From Sphingobium psychrophilum (lineage in GTDB: Bacteria > Pseudomonadota > Alphaproteobacteria > Sphingomonadales > Sphingomonadaceae): 64,000 bases of DNA. How positions within the stretch are numbered: the first letter of the stretch is position 1; the number at the start of each line of letters is the position of its first letter. Below, one piece after another: positions 54,223-61,689 of this stretch. The position numbers and the translations under genes are program-made. The DNA is taken from NCBI RefSeq assembly GCF_012927105.1, contig NZ_JABBFV010000001.1, positions 124,001 through 188,000 of the forward strand, read 5' to 3'. The notes beneath the pieces were generated by a model. It was given only the letters and a program-made list of their open reading frames with translations. It was not told the DNA's origin and made no database searches.

Positions 54223-55092
54223 ATGGACATGGCCTTCGAAGCACCAATGTCCGTCGCGGTTGATCTGTCCCGCCTGCCATCGCCGCAGGTGGTGGAGACG
54301 CTGTCCTACGACATCATCAAGGCGGACATGCTGGCGCTGTTTCAGCAATTGATGGTCGAGGCCGAATTGCCGTTCGACGCCCTGGTCGAAAGCGACCCGG
54401 TCATGAAGCTGATCGAGGCATGGGCCTATCGCGAACTGCTGATCCGTCAGAATTTCAACGAACGGGCCGTGTCGATGCTGATCGCGAAGGCGACCGGCGC
54501 CGATCTTGAAAATCTGGGGGCCTTCTATGGTGTCACGCGCCTGAACGGAGAAAGCGACGATCGCCTGCGCCGGCGCATCCTGTTGGCTCCCGACGCATTC
54601 ACCGTCGCCGGGCCGGAAGCGGCCTATGTCTTCCACGCACTCAGCGCCGACGTGTCGATCGCCGACGCCGTCGCCACCTCGCCCGCGCCCGGCCAAGTGC
54701 TGGTCAGCCTGCTGAGCGAAAGCGGTGATGGGACTGCCACGCCGGCGCAGATCGCGGCCGTCGTCGCGGCGCTGGGCGATGATGTCCGCCCCCTGACCGA
54801 CTATGTCACCGTCGCCAGCGCGACCCGCGTGGACTTTCAGATTGCGGCCGCGCTCTCCATTGCAGGCGGGCCTGATCCGGCGATCGTATTGCAGGCCGCC
54901 AATGCTGACCTTGAAACCTACAAAGACCAGCGTCGCCGGATCGGCCGCATGGTCGCCCGCGCAGGCCTCATCGGTTCGCTACAGGTGGAAGGCGTCGAAA
55001 ACACCAATCTCACCCTGCCGGCGGCGGACGTCGATCCGGGCCGCACCGGCTTCGCCAATGTCACGGCGACCAGCGTGACGGTGGCCGCATGA
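54223..55092 (+). CDS. P2-type baseplate protein J
   Basis: 289 residues. VDLSRLPSPQVVETLSYDIIKADMLALFQQ at the N terminus, then RELLIRQNFNERAVSMLIAKATGADLENLGAFYGVTRL, the standard gpJ sequence; later SLLSESGDGTATPAQIAAVVAAL. The start is uncertain between ATG 54223, 54229 and 54247. It overlaps gene I by 4 nt (ATGA), as in P2. Genes V and W, which normally precede it, are missing. Confidence 0.87.
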   Translation: MDMAFEAPMSVAVDLSRLPSPQVVETLSYDIIKADMLALFQQLMVEAELPFDALVESDPVMKLIEAWAYRELLIRQNFNERAVSMLIAKATGADLENLGAFYGVTRLNGESDDRLRRRILLAPDAFTVAGPEAAYVFHALSADVSIADAVATSPAPGQVLVSLLSESGDGTATPAQIAAVVAALGDDVRPLTDYVTVASATRVDFQIAAALSIAGGPDPAIVLQAANADLETYKDQRRRIGRMVARAGLIGSLQVEGVENTNLTLPAADVDPGRTGFANVTATSVTVAA

Positions 55093-55727
55093 AGAACATC
55101 CTGCCGCCTAATGCGACAAAGTTGGAAGTGGCGATCGACAAGATCATCGCCGCACGCTTGGCGGGGGTGCCAGTCGCAATAGATGCGATCTGGAACCCGG
55201 CGACTTGTCCCGCCGCGCTTTTGCCCTGGCTTGCCTGGGGGCTCTCCCTCGACCTTTGGAACGCAGATTGGACCGAAGCGCAAAAGCGTGCGGCCGTGGC
55301 GGACGCGATCCGGTTTCAGCAGCGCAAGGGCACGCCAGCGTCACTGCGGCTCGTGCTCGATCGCTTCGATCCGCTGATTGAAATCGTCGAGTGGTTCAAG
55401 GATCGCGATACGATGGATCCTTTTACCTTTCGCTTGGAACTGCCGCTCAGTGCAGACAGCGATGTCGTCTATGACGAAAAGCTAGTTTCGCAAATCCTGC
55501 GCGATATTGCTCAGGTAAAGCCTGTCCGTGCGCACATGACCGCCGTCTATCGAATGCATTCGGAGGCGCAGGCGTGGCTCGTGTCGGGTGCTGGATTTGC
55601 CGGACAGGCCCGCCTTGATGAGCGAGCGGACACGGATGCCGCGCTGGACCCTATCTGGGACAGCTTTCTGCAAACGGAACAGGGCGAGCCGCTTCTGTCC
55701 GAATCTCGCGCATATCTGGAGCATTGA
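55089..55727 (+). CDS. P2-type tail protein I
   Basis: 212 residues: MKNILPPNATKLEVAIDKIIAARL, then CPAALLPWLAWGLSLDLWNADWTEAQKRAAVADAIRFQQRKGTPASLRLVLD (a hallmark block of gpI, residues about 37-88). Baseplate wedge component. The next P2 gene (tail fibre H) is absent and a methyltransferase fragment starts 3 nt later. Confidence 0.87.
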   Translation: MKNILPPNATKLEVAIDKIIAARLAGVPVAIDAIWNPATCPAALLPWLAWGLSLDLWNADWTEAQKRAAVADAIRFQQRKGTPASLRLVLDRFDPLIEIVEWFKDRDTMDPFTFRLELPLSADSDVVYDEKLVSQILRDIAQVKPVRAHMTAVYRMHSEAQAWLVSGAGFAGQARLDERADTDAALDPIWDSFLQTEQGEPLLSESRAYLEH

Positions 55728-55730
55728 GAC

Positions 55731-56342
55731 ATGCAGCCGCTGCAACTCACCGGAGGCGGCCAGCACCATGGACTAGTCACCGCCCATATCGAGCAGGCCA
55801 ATGGTGGGCCGCGCAACACACGATCGGCAGGTCGCGATGCCCGTCGCCCGCTCTCCACCGCAACGGCCACCGGATCGCAACAGCGCATCGTTCAAACCAC
55901 GCTGGTCGAGGAGGGCGATCTGCCGCCCGAATTGATGGAGCGCGCCACCAACGTCGCCACCTTCCTCGTCAAATATTATGCGACCGATGGTGAGAATGAG
56001 GCTTCGCAAAGCCAGCCCGTTGACCGTCCGCTGGATACAATCACCACCAAGGCTCGCTTCGCCGTGGTCACCGTGACCATCAATGCGGTTACCTACATAA
56101 TCGTGGACATCGGTCTGCGCATGCTCACCCCGCGTGAGCTGGCGCGCGCGCAGGGCTTTCCTGACACCTACATCCTTGATCCAGAATGTTGGTACACGAC
56201 GGAAAAGGGCAACCGCAAATTCGGCCGCCTGCCCAAAGCTATGCAGATCAGCGCGATCGGCAACAGCGTTTGCCCGCCGGTCGCTCACGCACTGGTCGCC
56301 GCCAATCAGCCGGGTATATCAGAACGGAAGCTGGCCGCATGA
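55731..56342 (+). pseudogene. C5-cytosine DNA methyltransferase, C-terminal part only
   Basis: 203 residues. The C-terminal motifs IX and X of cytosine-5 methyltransferases are present (RMLTPRELARAQGFPDTYIL and SAIGNSVCPPVAHALVAAN). The N-terminal two thirds, including the FxGxG SAM loop and the catalytic Pro-Cys motif, are missing. Sequence before motif VIII (PRNTRSAGRDARRPLSTATA) fits the target-recognition/linker part. It cannot methylate DNA alone. Joins gene I at its left and overlaps the next methyltransferase (ATGA). Confidence 0.75.
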
Positions 56343-57082
56343 TGCAGTTATCCCTGATCGGTTTCGATCCGGCTCAGCCCGGTTCAGATATGACAGTTAT
56401 GACGATCGGCCCGATCGACGCGCCGATCGCCGTCCTCTATTGCGGTGACGCCTATGTTATCCGACCAACGCTCGGGTTCATGGACGCCGATGTCATGGAT
56501 CCGCCCTATCTGATCCGCGCTAGCGGGGCAGGGCGTTATCGCAAGCGGCGGCCGATGATGGATATCCTCATGGCGGAAGGGCTGCATCGCGGCTTCGACA
56601 TGGACATCATAGATCCACGCAGGTGCGGATCTGCGATCGTGTTCGCCCATAACGATCAGCTCGTCCAGCTGCTCGCCCGCGTCCAAGGGTTCAACCGCCA
56701 CGCCCTATGCGTATGGCAAAAGACCAATCCGCAGCCCCTCGCCAACAAACATTATCGGCCCGATGTGGAATTTTACGTCCATGCCTGGAACCGCGGATAT
56801 CACCCGCAGGGCGACATGAGCGACAAGCTGCGCGTCAGCCGGATCGGTTCACCGCGCGGCGCGGCCCGCTTTGATCATCCGACGACGAAGCCGGACGATC
56901 TCATGACGAAGATCATGCGCAATGTCGCGGGTGAGAGGATCTGCGACCCGTTCATGGGCACCGGGTCCACCGGCGTCGCCGCGATCCGCGCCGGCAAGCG
57001 CTTCGTCGGCATCGAGCATAATCCCAAGCATTTCGAAACCGCTGTGGCGCGTATTGGCGCGGCGATCGAGGAAACGGCATGA
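56339..57082 (+). CDS. DNA methyltransferase, N6-adenine/N4-cytosine type
   Basis: 247 residues. Catalytic motif DPPY (MDPPYLIRASG, residues about 55-65) comes before the SAM motif DPFMGTGSTGVAAIRAGKRFVGIEHNP near the C terminus, the beta-class order. The block HPTTKPDDLMTKIM is also typical. No restriction partner is encoded, so it probably protects the element's DNA or acts as an orphan. ATGA overlaps on both sides make it part of a tight operon. Confidence 0.87.
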   Translation: MMQLSLIGFDPAQPGSDMTVMTIGPIDAPIAVLYCGDAYVIRPTLGFMDADVMDPPYLIRASGAGRYRKRRPMMDILMAEGLHRGFDMDIIDPRRCGSAIVFAHNDQLVQLLARVQGFNRHALCVWQKTNPQPLANKHYRPDVEFYVHAWNRGYHPQGDMSDKLRVSRIGSPRGAARFDHPTTKPDDLMTKIMRNVAGERICDPFMGTGSTGVAAIRAGKRFVGIEHNPKHFETAVARIGAAIEETA

Positions 57083-57615
57083 CGGACTTGGTCGCAAACA
57101 TCCGCGCGCGCCTGGCCCCCATGCTGGCGGAAGCCGAGGGCGCCCTCGATCGACGCGCCCGGCAGTATCCCGACCTGGTCGCAAAAGGCCGGATGGACGA
57201 AAAGGTCGCTGCCGATGAGATCCGCATCTGGACGTCCATCGTTGCCGACTGGCGCAGCATTGTCTCTGGACGGGGCAACAAGGGCGTCGACGCGACGATC
57301 GAGGACAAGATCGCCGTGCTGACAGATACGATCGCCCGCTACGACACAGCTATGGCGAAAGAAATCCGCGCGTCGGGCAGCAGGATCCAGCGCTACATAA
57401 ATATGGGCGCGGACTTCTACATGCTGCGTGTTCTGCATGGCGACGCGATCGACCCCATATTCGACATATGGCAGCGACGGGACCGTATTGAAGAAATGCG
57501 CGATCTCTACCGCGAAGAGCTGCCGGGCCATCCTGGCTTATATAGCGGAATTGACGACTATCTGGCCTTCCACCAACAGTTGCGCGCCGATCGCCAGGAG
57601 AGGAAGGCGGCTTGA
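57079..57615 (+). CDS. Element-encoded protein of unknown function
   Basis: 178 residues, mostly helical, no membrane segment (RARLAPMLAEAEGALDRRA at the N terminus; IEEMRDLYREELPGHPGLY near the end). Coupled to the methyltransferase upstream (ATGA) and to the HTH gene downstream, so it belongs to the DNA-modification/control operon of the element. Family not recognised. Confidence 0.65.
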   Translation: MTDLVANIRARLAPMLAEAEGALDRRARQYPDLVAKGRMDEKVAADEIRIWTSIVADWRSIVSGRGNKGVDATIEDKIAVLTDTIARYDTAMAKEIRASGSRIQRYINMGADFYMLRVLHGDAIDPIFDIWQRRDRIEEMRDLYREELPGHPGLYSGIDDYLAFHQQLRADRQERKAA

Positions 57616-57893
57616 GTGGTCAGCAGATCCTTTTGACTGAAAGCGAAGCGGCCGATCGGCTGAGCCTCTGCACCCGCACTTTGCGGAAGGAGCGCCAGGC
57701 GGGGCGGCTTCGCTATGTTTTGATTGGCCGGGCCGTGCGCTACAGTGTCGCGGATCTCGAATCATACGTCGAGCAACTCCGCCAGGTGCAGCCCGCATGT
57801 CCGCCCGCCGATCCTACCCGTCGAACGTCTGTCCAAAGGCCAGCTGGCGGCGGTGTCGTTGTACCATTTACGGAGCGCAACGCCCGGCGGTGA
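57612..57893 (+). CDS. Small helix-turn-helix protein, excisionase/AlpA-like
   Basis: 93 residues. The first 58 form a MerR-like winged HTH (LLTESEAADRLSLCTRTLRKERQAGRLRYVLIGRAVRYSVADLESYV) as in excisionases and AlpA-type regulators; the tail is Pro/Arg-rich. The start is TTG 57612, overlapping the previous stop (TTGA), behind AGGAGAGGAAGG. Located directly before the integrase, as recombination directionality factors often are. Confidence 0.77.
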   Translation: MSGQQILLTESEAADRLSLCTRTLRKERQAGRLRYVLIGRAVRYSVADLESYVEQLRQVQPACPPADPTRRTSVQRPAGGGVVVPFTERNARR

Positions 57894-57897
57894 TGGC

Positions 57898-58968
57898 GTG
57901 AGTATCTATAAGCCCAAGGGCAAGCCGCATTATCATTATGATTTTCAGCTAAATCACCGCCGCTATCACGGCTCGACCGGCTGCACGACTAAACGGCAGG
58001 CCGAAGAATTTGAACGTCGCGAGCGCCACAAGGCGGCCCTGCCACAACTGCAGCGGTCGCCTATTACTGTTGATCAGGCAGGCGGCCTCTATCAGGAACA
58101 TGCCGAGCATCTGCCCAGCTGGCCGACGATCAAATATATGATCGCTGCGCTGATCGAGGGTTTGGGCGGAGGCCGGCTATTGTCTGAGATCTCGCAACGG
58201 GATTTGCAGATATTCGTCGCCCAGCGCCGTGACGGCCGATCCAATGCGACGATCAACCGCGAGATCGAGAACGCGCGCGCGATTTGGCGACACGCTGACG
58301 ATACGGAATATGACGTCGGCACCATGCCCAAGTGGGGCAAGCTGTTCCTGAAAGTGCCCGCAAAGCCGCCCCGCGAATTAGATATGACCGAGGAAAAGAA
58401 GCTGTTCCTCGCGATCCGCAACGACGTGTCGGACGCTGTCGATTTCATATTGAAGTCGGGATGGCGGCGCGGGGAGGTGCTGGGCCTGCGTTGGACCGAC
58501 GTCAACCTGCCGCGCAAACAGGCCGTCACCCGGATCAAGGGTGGCGATTTCGTCGTGCGGCCGTTGACCGATACGCTGGTCGGGATCATCGCGCGGCAGC
58601 CCCAAGCGACCGATGATGAGGGCAAGGAATTTGTCTTCACCTACGTCTGTCAGAAAAGCCGCGGCGATCGCCGCGCCGGGAAGCGCTACCCGCTGACCCC
58701 GACCTCTCTCCGCAAGCCGTTCGAAAAGGCCAAGGCCGACGCTGGCATAGATAATCTGCGCGTCCACGATCTGCGCCACACGCGCGGGACGCGCATCATC
58801 CGCGCCACGGGATCGCTGGCGGCTGCCAAGGAAGCGCTCAAGCACAAGCGCATAGAGACGACGCTGCGCTATGCGCACGTCCTGGATGACGACGTCCGCA
58901 ACGCGCTCGATGCGAGCGAGTCCCGACATAGTCCCGACCAGAAGAAAAATAGGAAGCGGAAAGCCTAG
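57898..58968 (+). CDS. Tyrosine recombinase (phage integrase)
   Basis: 356 residues from GTG 57898. N-terminal arm-binding strands (SIYKPKGKPHYHYDFQLNHRRYHGSTG), SAM-like core-binding domain (about residues 55-140), and a catalytic domain with Arg in SGWRRGEVLGL, HDLRHTRGTRI (His-x2-Arg) and the nucleophile Tyr in ETTLRYAHV. The last 17 codons contain a GTCCCGAC repeat also found at the other end of the element. The gene ends 36 nt from the right attachment repeat. Confidence 0.93.
   Translation: MSIYKPKGKPHYHYDFQLNHRRYHGSTGCTTKRQAEEFERRERHKAALPQLQRSPITVDQAGGLYQEHAEHLPSWPTIKYMIAALIEGLGGGRLLSEISQRDLQIFVAQRRDGRSNATINREIENARAIWRHADDTEYDVGTMPKWGKLFLKVPAKPPRELDMTEEKKLFLAIRNDVSDAVDFILKSGWRRGEVLGLRWTDVNLPRKQAVTRIKGGDFVVRPLTDTLVGIIARQPQATDDEGKEFVFTYVCQKSRGDRRAGKRYPLTPTSLRKPFEKAKADAGIDNLRVHDLRHTRGTRIIRATGSLAAAKEALKHKRIETTLRYAHVLDDDVRNALDASESRHSPDQKKNRKRKA
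58918..58940 (+). repeat. Direct repeats GTCCCGAC, candidate integrase arm sites (right), inside the integrase gene
   Basis: An exact 23-nt copy of 48828-48850, with two GTCCCGAC words 11 nt apart. It is read through as Glu-Ser-Arg-His-Ser-Pro-Asp-Gln at the integrase C terminus. Confidence 0.6.
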
Positions 58969-59004
58969 CTTTCCTGCGGTTCTCAGCCCCTTGGCTCACC
59001 GCCG

Positions 59005-59043
59005 TGTAAACGAGACGCTCTACCAACTGAGCTAATCGCCCCC
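59005..59043. repeat. Right attachment repeat; orphan 5' half of tRNA-Val
   Basis: Identical to 48693-48731. It carries only the tRNA 5' half (acceptor strand, D arm, anticodon 5' stem and loop); beyond the loop the sequence is unrelated to a tRNA, so no functional tRNA can be made from it. Confidence 0.93.
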
Positions 59044-59059
59044 GTTTCGGGAGAGCGCC

Positions 59060-59087
59060 TATCTACGACAAAAAGCGCGCTGGTCAA
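59060..59087 (-). promoter_or_regulatory. Original tRNA-Val promoter, now separated from the tRNA
   Basis: On the minus strand TTGACC (59087-59082), 16-nt spacer, TAGATA (59065-59060), ending 17 nt before the half tRNA. It now drives the half tRNA and then antisense sequence across the end of the integrase gene. Confidence 0.7.
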
Positions 59088-59103
59088 GGGTGGAACATGG
59101 CGA

Positions 59104-60126
59104 TCAGGCGCTGAGCAGGCGGCGGCTGGCACCGAACCAGCGGGTGAGCGCATCGGCGGCCTCCTCCGCCAAAGCGATGAAGACGCGGCGGCCGTCATGC
59201 GGGTCGGCCTGGCGCTCGACCAGTCCCTTGTCGGTCAGGGTGCGAATCCAGCGCAGCGCAGTGGTGGGCGGCACGGCGGCGGCGATGCAGAGGCTCGATA
59301 CCGACACCCGCTCATGGTCCAGCCGCGCGGCGAGCAGGTCCAGCATCATGTCCCAGGCCGGGTCGGCGAATAGGTCGCCAGGCAGGAAATCGGCGCGGAT
59401 GCGCCGGGCGCGCAGCAGGTCGCGGACCTGAGCGGCGGTGATGGCGGGCGCGGCTTTCTCCACGGGCTGCAACGGCGTGCCGATCGGGGCGAGGGCGGGC
59501 ATGCCGATATAGTCGCTTGGTCGGTCGGAAATGCGCGGGCCAAGGTCGAAGCTGGGGGTCGCCATCCGCGTCCGCTCCGTCAGCGCGTCGAGCGTGCGGG
59601 CGAGACGGCCGACTTCCTCGCTCAACTGCTGGAGCCGCGCGCCTTCCCGATCGACTTCATGGACATGGCCGACGACCGGCCGATGCTGGCCCGCGGCGAC
59701 CAGCGCCGCGGCCAGTTCTGTGCGGTCGGGATCGCAGAGCAATTGCGTGTGCGGACCGCGCAGGCAGGCGAAGGCGAGTTCCACCGTCTCCCAACCCGCG
59801 ACCAGGATCACCGCCATGCCATTCTGGATCGCCTGGGTTTCGAGTTGCACCAGCAGCCGTTCCAGCAGCGGCGTCATAGCCGGGCAGAAGAACAGGACCG
59901 TGTCGCACTGCGCCTGAAGGTCGAGCCGGACCGGGGCATCGGCCAGGGCGGCAACGCCAAGCAGGCGGAAGCCCGCCGCGGCGGCGACCGGTGCCAGATC
60001 GGGCGCATCCATTTGGTCCGCGATCACCAGCAGGCTGGCGCGCTCGTCGCGCGCCGCCAGCGGCGTGGCTTGGCCGATTATGGGCTGGCCAGTCAGGGGT
60101 TGGGCGTAGGAAAAATCGTCCATCAT
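59104..60126 (-). CDS. Winged-helix (MarR-like) DNA-binding protein with an N-terminal receiver-like domain
   Basis: 340 residues. The C-terminal ~95 residues are a MarR-type winged helix (VSVSSLCIAAAVPPTTALRWIRTLTDKGLVERQADPHDGRRVFIAL). The N-terminal ~150 residues have alternating beta/alpha segments (SLLVIADQMDAPDLAPVAAAAGF) that look like a degenerate receiver or Rossmann-like domain, with a short coiled linker (RLQQLSEEVGRLARTLDAL). Probably a regulator; target unknown. Its gene stops 61 nt outside the right attachment repeat. Confidence 0.8.
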   Translation of the reverse strand: MMDDFSYAQPLTGQPIIGQATPLAARDERASLLVIADQMDAPDLAPVAAAAGFRLLGVAALADAPVRLDLQAQCDTVLFFCPAMTPLLERLLVQLETQAIQNGMAVILVAGWETVELAFACLRGPHTQLLCDPDRTELAAALVAAGQHRPVVGHVHEVDREGARLQQLSEEVGRLARTLDALTERTRMATPSFDLGPRISDRPSDYIGMPALAPIGTPLQPVEKAAPAITAAQVRDLLRARRIRADFLPGDLFADPAWDMMLDLLAARLDHERVSVSSLCIAAAVPPTTALRWIRTLTDKGLVERQADPHDGRRVFIALAEEAADALTRWFGASRRLLSA

Positions 60127-60358
60127 GATCCGAATCCTGTTCTACCTTCGTTCCGGAGAATAAAGCAAGAACGGATCGTTTCAGCCCCACAAAATGGCCA
60201 TTATGGATAAGGTCTGGAGCAATCCCCTCATAGGACCGCGCGCCACGCCTGGTTCGCGCGCTCCTTCATCCAGCTTGCCCCCATTTTGCCGCCGAAATGA
60301 TGGGATTTTCCTATCCTCCCAGGAAAAGATGAAGCTCCCTCCATTATGGAGTCATTCG

Positions 60359-61222
60359 TCAGACCCCCGTTGCGCGGGCGAAATCGATGTAGAGCGCGCG
60401 CAGCCGCATCGCTACCGGGCCGGGCGTGCCGTCGCCCACCGGCTGCCCGTCGATCCGCACCACCGACAGACACAGAGTCGATGCGCTGGTGATGAAGGCT
60501 TCCTTCGCGGCCAGCGCTTCATCGACGGTGAAGGGGCGGCGGATGACGGCGATGCCGCTTTCCTGTGCCAGCGCAGTCAGCGCCGCGCCGGTGCAGCCGG
60601 CCAGCACCGACTGGCTGTAGGGCCGGGTGACGATGCCTTCGTCGGTGACGATGAAGGCGGTGGACGATGCGCCTTCGGTGACGAGCCCGTCCTCGATCAT
60701 CCAGGCTTCCTGCGCGCCCGCTTCCTTGGCGGCCTGTTTCGCCATCGCCTGGGCAAGCAGGCCGACGCTCTTGATGTCGCGGCGCGCCCAGCGCAGGTCG
60801 GGCATGGTGGCGACCGCGATGCCGGTGCCGACCGCGGGCAGGTCAACCAGCACCTTGTCCTGCATGAACATGAACAGGGTCGGCTGAAGGTCGGGAGCGG
60901 GGATGAAGTCGCGGCTGGCATCGGCGCCGCGGGTGATCTGGAGATAGACGAGGCCTTCGGTCAGGCCGCTGCGGGCGACGAGTTCCTTCTGCGCGGCTTC
61001 GATGTCGGCCAGGCTGAGCGGCAGGGCGATGCCGATCGCGGCGGTGGAGCGCTCCAGCCGGGCGAGATGGCTGGCGCTGTCGACCAGCTTGCCGTCGATC
61101 ACGGCCGCGACTTCATAAATGCCGTCGGCGAACAGGAAGCCGCGGTCGAGCGGCGAAATGCGGACGTCGTCGAGGGGCAGGAAGCGGCCGTTCAGATAGG
61201 CGATGGCGGTTGCGGTGGACAT
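60359..61222 (-). CDS. Class IV aminotransferase (D-amino acid aminotransferase / BCAT-like)
   Basis: 287 residues, fold-type IV PLP enzyme. YLNGRFLPLDDVRISPLDRGFLFADGIYE at the N terminus, the PLP Lys in RRDIKSVGLLAQAMAK (about residue 147), and phosphate-binding ITSASTLCLSVVRIDGQPVGDG near the C terminus. The sequence is closest in pattern to D-alanine aminotransferases (Dat), which supply D-glutamate or D-alanine, but branched-chain activity cannot be excluded. Confidence 0.87.
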   Translation of the reverse strand: MSTATAIAYLNGRFLPLDDVRISPLDRGFLFADGIYEVAAVIDGKLVDSASHLARLERSTAAIGIALPLSLADIEAAQKELVARSGLTEGLVYLQITRGADASRDFIPAPDLQPTLFMFMQDKVLVDLPAVGTGIAVATMPDLRWARRDIKSVGLLAQAMAKQAAKEAGAQEAWMIEDGLVTEGASSTAFIVTDEGIVTRPYSQSVLAGCTGAALTALAQESGIAVIRRPFTVDEALAAKEAFITSASTLCLSVVRIDGQPVGDGTPGPVAMRLRALYIDFARATGV

Positions 61223-61689
61223 GGGAGCGGGTGCGATCCTTATCGGGTGGGTTTTGCCGTCGCTTTTGCCGGACGGGTTTGTGGGGTCAAGGTAAGGGAA
61301 CGAAATGGCGCGGTTGGGTCACGCATCGAAGTTCACACCGTCGCTGGCGTTTTTTCGGAGATTAAGGATTCCAGAATGCGACGGAAAAGCGTGGGGGAGG
61401 AAGGATGCGCGTCGCGGTCAGGCCACGGTTGAGGCCCGCATAGGTATCGCAGACGCGCCATCTGAGTCACGCCCACGCGCCGGTGACGCGCCATCTGGGT
61501 CATGGGGTATGGGATGGGGCAGGAGACAGGGCGTTGTCGCATCCCGCAGGGTAGATCAGAGAAAATCCTACATTAGAAGTATTGATTGAGAGAGGGGTGT
61601 CAGCGGCAAGGGAGGGGCCGCCGGGAACGACCATTTTTTGCCTTCAAAACATGGTGTGCCTTTGTCTGGAAGCGGCCGTTTCCCTCATC
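61223..61689. other. Intergenic stretch before the GIY-YIG cassette
   Basis: 467 nt with no convincing gene. It contains a pair of near-identical 18-mers (listed separately) and otherwise nothing I can name. Confidence 0.45.
61452..61502. repeat. Two near-identical 18-mers, 33 bp apart
   Basis: GACGCGCCATCTGAGTCA at 61452-61469 and GACGCGCCATCTGGGTCA at 61485-61502, one mismatch. Purpose unknown. Confidence 0.55.

Larger units (their letters stand above)
48693..59043. mobile_element. Integrated P2-type defective prophage/satellite in tRNA-Val
   Basis: A 10.35 kb element bounded by 39-bp direct repeats. It has a tyrosine recombinase 36 nt inside its right end and short direct repeats that may be integrase arm sites near both ends. 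Its phage genes are recognisable as P2-like Q, O, N, M, S, J and I, but O, M and S are fragments, and P (terminase ATPase), L, X, lysis, V, W, H and all further tail genes are missing. Two DNA methyltransferase genes, one unknown gene and one HTH gene lie between the phage genes and the recombinase. No repressor was recognised. Confidence 0.9.

Noticed and set aside
58959..58975. Short hairpin GGAAAGC-CTA-GCTTTCC at the integrase stop codon as a terminator
   Set aside because: The stem is only 7 bp and there is no T tract on either strand.
59005..59043. A second tRNA gene
   Set aside because: Only the 5' half up to the anticodon loop is present; the remaining sequence cannot form the anticodon 3' strand, T arm or acceptor 3' strand.
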